Counted from the first letter of the stretch, positions 7,844 to 17,997 are shown. The stretch is 64,000 nucleotides of DNA from 34-65-8 sp964516135 (GCA_964516135.1 CAZEWN010000017.1:13749-77748); one strand, 5' to 3'. Notes: generated from the sequence alone by a model not told the origin. A program made the numbers and translations.

Positions 7844-10066
7844 ATGACCAAGCCCGCCGTAGAAAGTTCTTCCCCAGCCAAGCTCGAACGCGGGCTCGAG
7901 AGGTCGATGGCGAGCCAACCCGATCCGGGCGAGGATAACGAAAGCAGCGCGGCCGACGTCGATGCCGAGCATCGTTACGTCAATCGCGAGCTGAGCTGGC
8001 TCGCCTTCAACGAGCGTGTGCTCGCCGAGGCCGCGAACGAAAGCTATCCCCTTCTGGAGCGCCTGCGGTTCCTCTCGATTTCGGGCAGCAATCTCGACGA
8101 ATTCGTGATGATTCGCGTGGCCGGCCTGGTCGGCCAGGTCCAACGCGGGATCGGGCGCATGGCCATCGACGGCGCGACCCCGACGCAGCAGCTTGCCGCG
8201 ATTCGGCAACGGGTGCGCGGCCTCAGCGACGCGCAGCAGGTCATGTGGCGCGATTTGCGGGCACGGCTGGCCGAGGCGGGCATCCATGTCGCCGACGAGG
8301 AGCGGGTCAGTGAAGAGGCTTATGCCTGGCTGCGGACCCATTTCATCGAAGAGATCGCTCCTGTGGTGACGCCGCAGGCGATCGACCCCGCACATCCCTT
8401 TCCATTCGTCGCCAACGGCGGCACCGGCTTGCTGTTCACCCTGCGCCGCGACACTGATGGCGAAGCGATGGTGGTCATGGTGCTGATCCCGCCTGCCCTG
8501 CCGCGTTTTATCCGCGTGCCGGGCGAAGAGCCGGTCTATATCAGCATCGAGAGCCTGATCCGCCGTTTCGCGGACCACCTTTTCCCCGGTTTCGCGATCC
8601 TGGGCGATGGCGCCTTCCGCGTGCTGCGCGACAGCGATATCGAGATCGAGGAGGATGCCGAGGATCTGGTGCGTTATTTCCGCAGCGCGATCCAGCGGCG
8701 TCGGCGGGGGCAGGCGATCCAGCTCGAGCTTGAAGAGGGCATCCATCCCGAGGCCGAGCAATTGTTGCGCGAACAGATCGGCCTGCGCGAGGCGGTCGTG
8801 ATCGAGGGGCGCGATCTCGTCGGGATCGGTGCCTTGGCGAGCGTGGTGGCGGAAGACCGTCCCGATCTCAAGTTCCCGCCTTATTCGCCGCGCTATCCCG
8901 AGCGGATCCTCGAACACGATGGCGATTGCTTTTCCGCCATCCGCGCCAAGGATATCGTGATCCACCACCCCTATGAAAGTTTCGAGGTGGTGGTTGATTT
9001 CCTGCGACAGGCGGCCAGCGATCCCGATGTCATGGCGATCAAGCAGACGCTTTACCGCGCGGGCAACCAGTCACCGGTGATTGGCGCGCTGATCGCAGCC
9101 GCTGAAGCGGGCAAGTCGGTGACCGCGGTGGTCGAAATCAAGGCTCGCTTCGACGAAGAGCAGAACCTGCTGTGGGCCTCGCAACTCGAGCGCGCGGGCG
9201 TGCAGGTGATCTATGGCTTCGTTGACTGGAAGACCCATGCGAAGGTTTCGATGGTTGTGCGCCGCGAAGAAGGGACGCTGCGGACCTATTGCCACTTGGG
9301 CACCGGCAATTACCATCCCATCAACGCGCGCATCTACACCGACCTGAGTTTCTTCACCGCTGATCCCGCGTTCGGGCGCGATGTGGCCAAGCTGTTCAAT
9401 TTCGTGACCGGTTACATCGAGCCGCGCGAGACGGAGCGGCTGGTGATTTCGCCGATTGCGCTACGCGGGGCGCTGTATCGTTACATCGATCGCGAGATCG
9501 AACATGCCCGCGCCGGGCGCCCCGCGGCGATCTGGGCGAAGATGAACGCACTGACCGATCGCGGGGTAATCGACCGGCTCTACGCCGCCAGCGCGGCCGG
9601 AGTGGACATCCGGCTAGTGGTGCGCGGCATCTGTTCGCTGCGCGCGGGCGTCCCGGGACTGTCCGAGAATATCCGGGTAAAGTCGATCATCGGGCGGTTT
9701 CTCGAACATGCGCGGATATTCGCCTTCGGTAACGGTCATCCGCTGCCGTCGGTGCACGGCGCGGTCTTCTTGTCGTCGGCGGATTGCATGTCGCGCAATC
9801 TCGATCGGCGCGTGGAGGTGCTTGTCCCGATTGCCAATCGCACCGTGCACGACCAGCTGCTGCAACAGGTACTGCTTGCGAACCTGCTCGACTCCGAACA
9901 GAGCTGGGAACAACTGCCCGATGGCAGCTACGCCCGGACCGCGCCGGGCGAACGACCATTCAACTGTCATCGCTATTTCATGACCAACCCGTCGTTGTCC
10001 GGGCGTGGCGGGGCATTGGCCGAAGGCGGCGTGCCCAAACTTGCGCTCAAACGAGGCGGTGCCTGA
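7844..10066 (+). CDS. ppk: Polyphosphate kinase 1
   Basis: Makes long-chain inorganic polyphosphate from ATP via a phosphohistidine. The N-terminal domain begins with RYVNRELSWLAFNERVL and LRFLSISGSNLDEF; the catalytic core contains RYHCHLGTGN-type sequence, here YCHLGTGNY near residue 482, holding the phosphoacceptor His, and ARIYTDLSFFTAD. About 740 residues, close to the usual size. The start is uncertain: ATG 7844 is used, GTG 7838 is two codons upstream, and ATG 7907 has a better purine stretch (GAGAGG). The first 40 residues are poorly conserved, so function is unaffected. It overlaps ppx by 1 bp (TGATG), forming a ppk-ppx operon. Confidence 0.95.
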   Translation: MTKPAVESSSPAKLERGLERSMASQPDPGEDNESSAADVDAEHRYVNRELSWLAFNERVLAEAANESYPLLERLRFLSISGSNLDEFVMIRVAGLVGQVQRGIGRMAIDGATPTQQLAAIRQRVRGLSDAQQVMWRDLRARLAEAGIHVADEERVSEEAYAWLRTHFIEEIAPVVTPQAIDPAHPFPFVANGGTGLLFTLRRDTDGEAMVVMVLIPPALPRFIRVPGEEPVYISIESLIRRFADHLFPGFAILGDGAFRVLRDSDIEIEEDAEDLVRYFRSAIQRRRRGQAIQLELEEGIHPEAEQLLREQIGLREAVVIEGRDLVGIGALASVVAEDRPDLKFPPYSPRYPERILEHDGDCFSAIRAKDIVIHHPYESFEVVVDFLRQAASDPDVMAIKQTLYRAGNQSPVIGALIAAAEAGKSVTAVVEIKARFDEEQNLLWASQLERAGVQVIYGFVDWKTHAKVSMVVRREEGTLRTYCHLGTGNYHPINARIYTDLSFFTADPAFGRDVAKLFNFVTGYIEPRETERLVISPIALRGALYRYIDREIEHARAGRPAAIWAKMNALTDRGVIDRLYAASAAGVDIRLVVRGICSLRAGVPGLSENIRVKSIIGRFLEHARIFAFGNGHPLPSVHGAVFLSSADCMSRNLDRRVEVLVPIANRTVHDQLLQQVLLANLLDSEQSWEQLPDGSYARTAPGERPFNCHRYFMTNPSLSGRGGALAEGGVPKLALKRGGA

Positions 10067-11595
10067 TGGCACTTGGCGCGCGCAGGGTCGATCGCGAGGG
10101 GGCGTTTGCGGGCAACACCCCGCAGCGCGCGATCATCGACATCGGCTCGAACTCGGTCCGCATGGTGCTTTACGGCGGATCACCGCGCGCGCCCGACGTG
10201 CTGTTCAATGAAAAGGTCGTGCCGCGCCTCGGCAGCGACATGAAGGACGGGAATCTGGCCGGACCGGCCATGGAGCTCGCGCTGCGCGGATTGCGGCGGT
10301 TCGCGCTGATCCTGGCCGACCTTGGTATTTGCGACGTCGAGACGGTCGCGACTGCGGCGGTCCGCGAAGCGGCCAACCGCGAAGGTTTCCTCGTACGGGT
10401 CCGCGCGGCAGGTCTCGATCCGCGCGTCGTCTCGGGCGAAGAAGAGGCTCGGCTCAGCGCCATGGGTGTGATCGGCGCCTTCCCGGCGGCGCGCGGCGTG
10501 GTTGCCGATCTGGGCGGCGGAAGCCTCGAACTGGTAACGGTAAAGGGGGGTGCGTGCGGCGCGGGGATCAGTCTGCCGCTCGGCACGTTGCGCCTGCCGG
10601 GCCTGGCTGCCACCACGTTCGAGGACAGCAGCAGGGCGCTGTCGCGCACGATCCGCGAAGCCGGGTGGGACGAGCCGGTGGGCGGCGACCTCTACCTCGT
10701 CGGCGGCACGTGGCGCGCGTTTGCGGTTTACGCCATGGCGGGCCAAGGTTTCGCCTTGTCTGATCCACACGGCTTTGAACTTCCGCGCAAGGAAGCCCAA
10801 CGCCTGGCGCACCGGGTCGCGGAGACGGATCCTGAAGCTCTGCGCCGCCAGTCGCGCCTGTCGTCCCTGCGCGCTGAACTGCTGCCCCAAAGCGGTCCCT
10901 TGCTGCATGCCTTGCTCAAGCGGCTGCAGCCGGACCGGGTGATCTTTTCTTCCTGGGGCCTGCGCGAAGGATTGCTGTTCGATCGCCTCCCCGCCGTGGA
11001 TCGAATGCAGGATCCGCTGCTGGCAGGCATATCCGTTTTTGCGAACATGCGTGGGTGTCCGCCCACCCTCGTGACACGTGTTGCGGGGTGGACGGTCAAC
11101 GCCATGCCGCCGGGATGGGTGGGGTCTGAACGGGTGCGATTGGCCGCGACGGCGTTGGCGCTCGCATCAATGCAGGTCGAGCCGAACCTGCGACTTGAGA
11201 CCGGGCTCAACTGGGCAATGCACAAGCGCTGGCTCTCCCTGTCGGCGGAAGAGCGCGCGCTTGTCGCGGCTACCGTCGCCGCGAATGGCGCCCATTACGA
11301 ACTGCCGCCGGGGATCGTGTCCCTTGCCGACCCCGAGCGCCTGCACGCGGCGATGTGCTGGGGCCTGGCGATCCGTTTGTGCCGCAGGCTCGGCGCGCGG
11401 TCGCGCATGTCGCTCCAGGCCAGCCGATTGCACGAGGATGGGGGGAAACTGGTGCTCGAACTCGAGGAAGCGCGGCGCGATCTCTATGGCATTCCTCCTG
11501 AAAGAGACCTTGCCGCCCTCGCGGCGCGGCTTGGCCTGCGGCCCGAACTTCGCATCGTGCCAGATGCGACGATCTCGGCTGGAACCATCGAATAG
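10066..11595 (+). CDS. ppx: Ppx/GppA family exopolyphosphatase
   Basis: Hydrolyses terminal phosphate from polyphosphate (or the pentaphosphate of pppGpp), the counterpart of the upstream kinase. The actin-like ATPase fold is marked by IIDIGSNSVRMVLY near residues 24-37, GEEEARLSAMGV, and the second phosphate loop VVADLGGGSLELV near 145-157. At 509 residues it includes the C-terminal HD-like helical region seen in long Ppx proteins. The start codon overlaps the ppk stop (TGATG), so the two are translationally coupled. GppA activity cannot be excluded, but pairing with ppk favours Ppx. Confidence 0.92.
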   Translation: MALGARRVDREGAFAGNTPQRAIIDIGSNSVRMVLYGGSPRAPDVLFNEKVVPRLGSDMKDGNLAGPAMELALRGLRRFALILADLGICDVETVATAAVREAANREGFLVRVRAAGLDPRVVSGEEEARLSAMGVIGAFPAARGVVADLGGGSLELVTVKGGACGAGISLPLGTLRLPGLAATTFEDSSRALSRTIREAGWDEPVGGDLYLVGGTWRAFAVYAMAGQGFALSDPHGFELPRKEAQRLAHRVAETDPEALRRQSRLSSLRAELLPQSGPLLHALLKRLQPDRVIFSSWGLREGLLFDRLPAVDRMQDPLLAGISVFANMRGCPPTLVTRVAGWTVNAMPPGWVGSERVRLAATALALASMQVEPNLRLETGLNWAMHKRWLSLSAEERALVAATVAANGAHYELPPGIVSLADPERLHAAMCWGLAIRLCRRLGARSRMSLQASRLHEDGGKLVLELEEARRDLYGIPPERDLAALAARLGLRPELRIVPDATISAGTIE

Positions 11596-11785
11596 CGCGC
11601 GTCCGCCGTCGTCCCGCATCGCCCCAGCGCACTGTTCGCGCCATTCCCGGACACCTCGGATTGCCGACTTCGGACGAACGCTTCACTTTTGAGGATTGAG
11701 GCGTTAATCCGTCGGACAACATCACCAGCGGCGTTTGCGCCCAGCACGGTGCGCGCCATGTCCAGACGTAAAGTTCGGGGGAGGG

Positions 11786-11811
11786 AAGGGCCGGGAGAGA
11801 TCCCGGCCCTT
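11786..11811 (+). terminator. Intrinsic terminator after ppx
   Basis: A perfect 10-bp GC-rich stem AAGGGCCGGG / CCCGGCCCTT with a 6-nt loop AGAGAT is followed by CTT. It lies between convergent ppx and the queuosine-precursor transporter gene, directly beside the latter's stop codon, and may serve both strands, although only the + strand has T residues after the stem. The remaining 190 bp after ppx hold no gene I can support. Confidence 0.8.
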
Positions 11812-11812
11812 C

Positions 11813-12574
11813 TTAATTCGGGACTGGGCGATCGCGCGATGTACGTGCCGCAAAAGGCGAAAAATCGGTTGCGGTATCGAAGATGTCGACCCCCTCCGCC
11901 CGCTTCAGTCGTCCTACCACCAGGTAGGTGACGGGGGTGAGGATCGCCTCCCAGGCGGTCTTGATCGCCCACTGTGACAGGACGACCTGCCACAACTGCT
12001 CCGGCGGCCAGCCGGCCAGCCCCCAGAATGCCAGCGGGTAGAATATCAGGCTGTCCAGCCCCTGGCCCACTGCCGTCGACCCGATGGTGCGGGCCCACAG
12101 ATGCCGCCCCCCGGTCCACACCTTCATCTTGGCCAAGACAAAACTGTTCGCGAATTCGCCGACCCAGAATGCAACCATGCTGGCAAGCACGATGCGCCAG
12201 GAATTGCCGAACACGAACTCGTAGGCTTCCTGTCCAGGCCACCCCGCGGCGGGGGGCAGGGCCACCACCACCCACGCCATGAAAGCCATGAAGGCGAGCG
12301 CGGTGAACCCCGTCCAGATCACGCGCCGCGCGCGGGCATAGCCATAGACCTCGGTCAACACGTCGCCGATCACGTAGCTGATGGGAAAAAACAGCACGCC
12401 CGCGCCGAACGCCCACTGCGCGCCGCCGGGCAAGACGACATAGGATGGCTTGGCCGCCCCGATGACATTCGACAGCAGCAGGACGGCGACGAATGCCGCC
12501 ATCACCAGGTCGTAATATCGGAACGCGTGGGCCCGGTCGCAATCGGTTTCCATACGGACGGGCGGATTATCCAT
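11813..12574 (-). CDS. yhhQ: Queuosine precursor transporter, YhhQ/VUT family
   Basis: Inner-membrane importer for queuosine precursors (preQ0/preQ1 family role known for YhhQ). The 253-residue protein has about six hydrophobic helices and the family signatures LLLSNVIGAAK near the N-terminus, FPISYVIGDVLTEVYGYARAR in the middle, and GEFANSFVLAKMK. An alternative ATG seven codons in (METD) is possible. The short upstream gap to the divergent tRNA-Arg gene shows no preQ1 riboswitch fold that I can recognise. Substrate is inferred from family. Confidence 0.88.
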   Translation of the reverse strand: MDNPPVRMETDCDRAHAFRYYDLVMAAFVAVLLLSNVIGAAKPSYVVLPGGAQWAFGAGVLFFPISYVIGDVLTEVYGYARARRVIWTGFTALAFMAFMAWVVVALPPAAGWPGQEAYEFVFGNSWRIVLASMVAFWVGEFANSFVLAKMKVWTGGRHLWARTIGSTAVGQGLDSLIFYPLAFWGLAGWPPEQLWQVVLSQWAIKTAWEAILTPVTYLVVGRLKRAEGVDIFDTATDFSPFAARTSRDRPVPN

Positions 12575-12636
12575 CGCCCGCGTGCCTATCGCGATTTGCG
12601 ACGCGCGAAAAGCACGCTATTCGCCGGTGCCAGCGC

Positions 12637-12713
12637 GCGCCCGTAGCTCATCTGGATAGAGCGCGAGACTTCTAATCTTGAGGCAGCAGGTTCGAGTCCT
12701 GCCGGGCGCGCCA
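12637..12713 (+). tRNA. tRNA-Arg(TCT)
   Basis: A 77-nt cloverleaf. Acceptor GCGCCCG pairs with CGGGCGC, followed by discriminator G and an encoded CCA. The D-arm is GCTCATCTGGATAGAGC. The anticodon loop CTTCTAA has anticodon TCT (positions 12671-12673) on stem CGAGA/TCTTG, and the T-arm is GCAGG-TTCGAGT-CCTGC. It decodes AGA, with AGG by wobble. Confidence 0.97.
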
Positions 12714-12734
12714 GCCTTCCTTGACCCACCGCGT

Positions 12735-13508
12735 TCACCCGCCCCTCATCGCGCCGTCGAGCGGTTCGCCCGTTATGGGGTAACCGAGATCCGCGGGGAT
12801 GCGAAGCCAGCGCGTGCCTTGCTCCGTGGTGACGAATGGGCTGATCGTTCGGACCGGATGGCGAAGGCAGTCAATGGCGGCATCGGCGAAGGTGGCGAAT
12901 TGGGCGAGGCGCTCAAGGTTGCGCCGTGTGGGATAGATCACCCTCAGATCGCCGCGGTCTGCTGCGGCAAGCGCATCCCGCGCGGTGGTCCAGAACAGAT
13001 GCGTGTTTTCCGTCTCGTCCACCGCTATTTCGACTGCCCCGGTGCCAAGGTTGGCGAGGTAGAAACGGGTATCGAATACGCGCGCAAGGCGCTCGTTCCT
13101 CGGATGCCAGCGCGCGAACGGAAGGATCGCGTCGCAGTCGAGCGACCACCCCATTGCAGCCAGCACTGGCGCGAATGCGCCGGATTCGAGTAGGAGCCTG
13201 CGGGCGGCGGCCGCGCGTTCGGCATCGACCGTACCGCGAACACCGATCACCAGCCCGGTTTCCTCCAGGGTCTCGCGGATCGCCGCGATCCTGTGCGCGG
13301 TTTCGTCAGCGTCGCCGGGCAGTTCAGCGGCAACCGCGCGGTCGCCAGCGTCGACCCGGCCACCAGGGAACACCGCCGCCCCCGCCGCGAACGACATCGA
13401 CTGGGCGCGCGTCACCATCAACAATTCGGGAGCCCCGCCCGACGGACCACGGCGAAAGATGATTATCGTGGCGGCAGGGATGGCATCGGCAAGCTGTGCA
13501 GGATCCAT
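12735..13508 (-). CDS. Nudix hydrolase (NUDT7/19-like)
   Basis: Nudix-fold pyrophosphohydrolase of about 257 residues, resembling the long coenzyme-A/nucleotide type (NUDT7/NUDT19). Visible motifs are the N-terminal strand TIIIFRRG, AAVFPGGRVDAGD, and the Nudix helix core RETLEETGLVIG, with an insertion between the G of PGGRVD and the helix. ATG at 13508 is used; GTG at 13514 is the alternative. It is on the minus strand, downstream of the grxD terminator, so it is probably transcribed independently. The exact substrate cannot be deduced. Confidence 0.85.
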   Translation of the reverse strand: MDPAQLADAIPAATIIIFRRGPSGGAPELLMVTRAQSMSFAAGAAVFPGGRVDAGDRAVAAELPGDADETAHRIAAIRETLEETGLVIGVRGTVDAERAAAARRLLLESGAFAPVLAAMGWSLDCDAILPFARWHPRNERLARVFDTRFYLANLGTGAVEIAVDETENTHLFWTTARDALAAADRGDLRVIYPTRRNLERLAQFATFADAAIDCLRHPVRTISPFVTTEQGTRWLRIPADLGYPITGEPLDGAMRGG

Positions 13509-13736
13509 TGGCACGGTGTGGCGGGCGCCGCCGTGCTACTCAAGCCCGAAAGCTCGCGGGGCGTCGGTTGGCTTTACAATCCTTCTCGGGCGCGGAAAGG
13601 CATTAACCACCGTGACGCCCGGAAAACCGCGCCTGCCGGAAATTGGCACAGGCCATGCATCGAATGGATCACCCCGACTGGTCTTTGTACACGGGGTTGC
13701 GCCACTGGTCTCCCGGCGCGACCCTCCCGCAAGACA

Positions 13737-13769
13737 AAAGGCCCGCTTCCAATCCGGAAGCGGGCCTTT
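13737..13769 (-). terminator. Intrinsic terminator after grxD
   Basis: A perfect 14-bp stem AAAGGCCCGCTTCC / GGAAGCGGGCCTTT with a 5-nt loop. Read on the minus strand it ends in TTTTG, giving a good intrinsic terminator 20 bp after the grxD stop. The rest of the 280-bp gap between grxD and the Nudix gene shows no further gene. Confidence 0.85.
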
Positions 13770-13789
13770 CTGTTGTATGCCGATCTGGC

Positions 13790-14119
13790 TCAATCCGCGC
13801 GAGCGACCTGCCGGTCCGTGAGCAGTTGCTGCAATTCGCCCGCCTCGTACATCTCCATCATGATGTCGCTGCCGCCCACGAATTCGCCCTTGATGTAGAG
13901 CTGGGGAATGGTCGGCCAGTCGGAAAATTCCTTGATCCCCTGGCGTACCTCCATGTCCTGCAGCACGTCGACGCTTTCATAGACGACGCCACAGTGGTCG
14001 AGGATGGACACGGCGCGGCTGGAAAATCCGCATTGGGGGAACAGCGGCGTGCCCTTCATGAACAGCACGACGTCATTGTCGGCCACGATGGTTGCGATGC
14101 GTTGATTGGTGTCGGACAT
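13790..14119 (-). CDS. grxD: Grx4-type monothiol glutaredoxin
   Basis: Monothiol glutaredoxin of 109 residues that binds and transfers [2Fe-2S] clusters together with BolA proteins. The active site CGFS (Cys at about residue 30) lies in LFMKGTPLFPQCGFSS, and the glutathione-binding motifs WPTIPQLYIKGEFVGGSDI follow. The gene lies 31 bp downstream of a bolA family gene on the same strand, a conserved pairing that supports the Fe-S role, and ends at a strong terminator. Confidence 0.96.
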   Translation of the reverse strand: MSDTNQRIATIVADNDVVLFMKGTPLFPQCGFSSRAVSILDHCGVVYESVDVLQDMEVRQGIKEFSDWPTIPQLYIKGEFVGGSDIMMEMYEAGELQQLLTDRQVARAD

Positions 14120-14150
14120 GATGGTGGTCCTGAAATTGGAAACTGCCGGA

Positions 14151-14387
14151 TCAGGAAGTGGGTGCAGCCGTGGTCAGTTGCAAGGCATGCAGCACGCCGC
14201 CCATCCGCCCCCCGAGCGCATCATAGACCAGCTTGTGCTGCTGTACGCGGCTGATCCCTGCAAATTGCGGGGCGATGACGCGCGCCGCCCAGTGATCGTT
14301 GTCACCGGCGAGATCGGTCATTTCGACAGTGGCGCCGGGCAGGGCGGCCACGATCATCCCCTCGATCTCGGCAGCGCTCATCGGCAT
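14151..14387 (-). CDS. BolA/IbaG family protein
   Basis: Small class II KH-like BolA protein of 78 residues, partner of monothiol glutaredoxin in Fe-S cluster handling and iron sensing. It carries the conserved GDNDHWAARVIAPQFAGI segment and RVQQHKLVYDALG, with the conserved His expected to bind the shared cluster. An internal ATG two codons downstream could also be used. It sits between DUF1476 and grxD, in the same orientation and closely spaced. Confidence 0.93.
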   Translation of the reverse strand: MPMSAAEIEGMIVAALPGATVEMTDLAGDNDHWAARVIAPQFAGISRVQQHKLVYDALGGRMGGVLHALQLTTAAPTS

Positions 14388-14394
14388 GGCAGAC

Positions 14395-14718
14395 TCAGCT
14401 TTCGCTCATGAACTGGCGGCGCGCTTCGACCGCGCATTCTTCCAGCTTGGCGCGGATCGTCGCTTCGTCTACGTCGCTGCCAGCGGCGGTCAGATCGCCA
14501 AGCAGCTTGCGGATCACGTCCTCGTCGCCGGCCTCCTCAAAATCGGCCTGGACCACTGCCTTCTTGTAAGCGTCGGCTTCCTCGGAGGTGAGGTTCATCA
14601 GGCCCGCCGCCCATTCACCGAGCAACCGATTGCGGCGCGCGGCGATGCGAAAGGCTGTATCCTCGTCCAGCGCGTACTTGGCTTCTTCGGCGCGCTCGCG
14701 ATCCTTGAAATCGGTCAT
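14395..14718 (-). CDS. DUF1476 protein, F1-ATPase inhibitor zeta family
   Basis: A 107-residue, charged, all-helical protein matching DUF1476, the alphaproteobacterial zeta subunit family that in Paracoccus inhibits ATP hydrolysis by the F1-ATPase. Recognisable features are the N-terminal MTDFKDRERAEEAKYALDE stretch, RRNRLLGEWAAGLMNL, and the acidic middle. It is the first gene of a run with bolA and grxD. The inhibitory role is from family knowledge; strength of inhibition varies among sphingomonads and cannot be judged here. Confidence 0.9.
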   Translation of the reverse strand: MTDFKDRERAEEAKYALDEDTAFRIAARRNRLLGEWAAGLMNLTSEEADAYKKAVVQADFEEAGDEDVIRKLLGDLTAAGSDVDEATIRAKLEECAVEARRQFMSES

Positions 14719-14766
14719 GTGGTCCTCTCGAATGGATGTGCCGCCCAGATAGGGTGCCCGAGCGGC

Positions 14767-15761
<995 letters not shown>

Positions 15762-15765
<4 letters not shown>

Positions 15766-16364
15766 GCCGCCCGTCCCACGGCCATCGCCAGCCATGGCAT
15801 GTCCCTCGCCTGCCGTGCCTCGTAGGCCGCGATTGCCTCCCCGCGCTCGAGTGTCAGGCCGACCTCGTCGAGGCCGTTGAGCAGGCAATGCTTGCGAAAC
15901 GGATCGACCGCAAAGGTGTAGCGATCCTGATAGGGCGTCGTGACAACCTGATGCTCCAGATCGATCGCGATCGGCTGTTCGCGCGCAACGTCAAGCAAGG
16001 CATCAACCTGTTCCTGCGGCAGTTCGACTGTCAGGATGCCGTTCTTAAAGGCGTTGCCTGAGAAGATATCGGAGAAACTGGGCGCGATCACCGCCTTGAT
16101 GCCCAAGTCCAGCAGAGCCCAGGCAGCGTGTTCACGGCTCGATCCGCAGCCGAAGTTGTCACCCGCGATCAGGATTGGCGCGCCGGCAAATTCGGGATCG
16201 TCGAACAGGTTCCCAGGCTGCGCGCGAACAGCTTCAAACGCACCCTTGCCCAGGCCCTCGCGGCTGATGGTCTTGAGCCATTCGGCCGGAATGATCACGT
16301 CGGTATCGACGTTCTTGGCGCCATAGGGAATCGCCCGCCCCTCGATCGTGGTCACGGACTCCAT
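15762..16364 (-). CDS. leuD: 3-isopropylmalate dehydratase small subunit
   Basis: Small subunit of isopropylmalate isomerase in leucine biosynthesis; forms the active enzyme with LeuC. The 200-residue product has the expected motifs PYGAKNVDTDVIIPAEWLK, GDNFGCGSSREHAAWAL (substrate-recognition loop) and VIAPSFSDIFSGNAFKNGIL. The start ATG overlaps by 1 bp the stop of a 52-residue small gene that separates it from leuC, which suggests translational coupling through that gene. Its stop overlaps the oxidoreductase start. Confidence 0.97.
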
Positions 16365-16522
16365 CAGTCGGTTTCCGGCTTCTGCCCGGAGGGCGTGACG
16401 CCGGGCTTCGGCGCTGATTTCTTTTCCTTGCGCTTCGATGCGTAAAGCATGGCAGCGGCGATGGCCGCGGAACCGATGGCGCCGGCCGCCAGCGCGGCCT
16501 TTCCGGTGAGCTTGTTGGTCAT
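16364..16522 (-). CDS. Small single-helix protein between leuC and leuD
   Basis: A 52-residue product that I do not recognise. It begins MTNKLTGKAALAAGAIGS, continues with a hydrophobic Ala-rich helix (about 7-27, ending MLYASKR) and closes with a basic Lys/Pro-rich tail and GQKPETD. The ATG lies 41 bp after leuC and the TGA overlaps the leuD ATG (TGATG), so the frame is fixed by coupling on its 3' side. The composition suggests a single-pass membrane peptide with a cytoplasmic basic tail. Expression is inferred from operon fit; no function is proposed. Confidence 0.65.
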   Translation of the reverse strand: MTNKLTGKAALAAGAIGSAAIAAAMLYASKRKEKKSAPKPGVTPSGQKPETD

Positions 16523-16563
16523 GGTCTTTTCATGGGGCGTGGCGGGGGCAGTGGCAAGGGTGA

Positions 16564-17997
16564 TCAGCCAAGCAATTCACGGACATCGGTGAGCCGTCCG
16601 GTCACTGCGGCGGCGGCTGCCATGGCGGGGCTCATCAGGTGCGTGCGCGCACCCGGGCCCTGGCGGCCGACGAAATTGCGGTTGCTGGTTGACGCGCAAC
16701 GTTCCCCCGCGGGCACCTTGTCGGGGTTCATGCCCAGGCAGGCTGAGCAACCCGGTTCGCGCCATTCAAGGCCCGCATCGATGAACACCTGGTCCAGCCC
16801 TTCCGCTTCAGCTTGGCGCTTGACCAGGCCAGACCCGGGCACCACGATCGCCCAGCGCACGTTAGCGGCGCGCTTGCGCCCCCTGACCACTTCGGCGGCG
16901 GCACGCAGATCCTCTATCCGGCTGTTGGTGCAACTGCCGATAAAGACGTTCTCGACCGCGATGTCGGACAGTTTCTGGCCCGGTTCGAGGCCCATGTAAT
17001 CAAGGCTGCGCCGGGCGGCGTCCTGCTTTCCAGGATCAGCAAAGCTTGCCGGATCGGGCACGGCACCCCCGATCGGCGCCGTATCCTCGGGGCTGGTGCC
17101 CCAGGTAACGGTTGGCTGGATCGCGGCGGCATCTATCGTGATGCTGGTATCGAATGTCGCGCCATCGTCGGTATTCAGCGTTCGCCACCACGCCACGGCG
17201 CTGTCCCATTCGGCGCCCTGCGGCGCATAGGGGCGGCCGCGCAGGTAATCGAACACCTTATCATCGGGCGCGATCAGCCCCGCCCGGGCGCCCGCCTCTA
17301 TGCTCATGTTGCAGACTGTCAGACGGCCCTCGACGCTCATTTTCTCGAACACCGCCCCGCGGTATTCGATCACGTGTCCCGTGCCGCCAGCGGTCCCGAC
17401 CACACCGATAACGTGCAGCACCAGGTCCTTGGGCGAAACGCCGGGGCCCAACTCGCCCGTGACGCGCACCTCCATGGTTTTCGATTTTTTGAGTAGCAGC
17501 GTCTGCGTCGCGAGCACATGCTCAACCTCGCTGGTACCGATGCCAAAGGCGAGCGCACCAATTCCGCCGTGGGCGGCCGTGTGGCTGTCGCCGCACACGA
17601 TGGTCGTTCCGGGCAGCGAGAAACCCTGTTCCGGGCCAACGACGTGAACGATGCCCTGTTCGGGCGCGCTGGCATCGATATAGCGAATGCCGAAGTCGGG
17701 TGCGTTCACTTCCAGCGCGGCGAGCTGGGCCGCACTTTCGGGATCGGCGATGGGTATCCGCCGTCCCGCCGCGTCCAGCCGCGCGGTGGTGGGCAGGTTA
17801 TGGTCGGGCACTGCAAGGGTCAGGTCGGGACGGCGCACCTTGCGACCGGCCAGCCGCAATGCTTCGAACGCCTGGGGGCTTGTCACTTCGTGCACCAGGT
17901 GGCGGTCGATGAAGACCAGGCTGGTACCATCCGGGCGTTCCTCCACGACGTGCGTGTCCCAGATCTTTTCGTAAAGCGTGCGCGGTCGACTGGCCAT
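16564..17997 (-). CDS. leuC: 3-isopropylmalate dehydratase large subunit
   Basis: Aconitase-family large subunit that isomerises 2- to 3-isopropylmalate. The 477-residue length is normal. It opens with RTLYEKIWDTHVV and has VPDHNLPTT, GDSHTAAHGGIGALAFGIGT, and three cysteine ligands for a [4Fe-4S] cluster: GSCTNSRI (about 357) and GCSACLGMNP (about 417 and 420). It is the first gene of a leuC / small gene / leuD / oxidoreductase run. The 112-bp upstream gap shared with the divergent thioesterase shows no obvious leucine leader peptide. Confidence 0.97.
   Translation of the reverse strand: MASRPRTLYEKIWDTHVVEERPDGTSLVFIDRHLVHEVTSPQAFEALRLAGRKVRRPDLTLAVPDHNLPTTARLDAAGRRIPIADPESAAQLAALEVNAPDFGIRYIDASAPEQGIVHVVGPEQGFSLPGTTIVCGDSHTAAHGGIGALAFGIGTSEVEHVLATQTLLLKKSKTMEVRVTGELGPGVSPKDLVLHVIGVVGTAGGTGHVIEYRGAVFEKMSVEGRLTVCNMSIEAGARAGLIAPDDKVFDYLRGRPYAPQGAEWDSAVAWWRTLNTDDGATFDTSITIDAAAIQPTVTWGTSPEDTAPIGGAVPDPASFADPGKQDAARRSLDYMGLEPGQKLSDIAVENVFIGSCTNSRIEDLRAAAEVVRGRKRAANVRWAIVVPGSGLVKRQAEAEGLDQVFIDAGLEWREPGCSACLGMNPDKVPAGERCASTSNRNFVGRQGPGARTHLMSPAMAAAAAVTGRLTDVRELLG

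Noticed and set aside
12575..12636. Possible preQ1 riboswitch ahead of the queuosine-precursor transporter
   Set aside because: The gap to tRNA-Arg is only about 60 bp and lacks the conserved A-rich tail and pseudoknot elements of known preQ1 aptamers.
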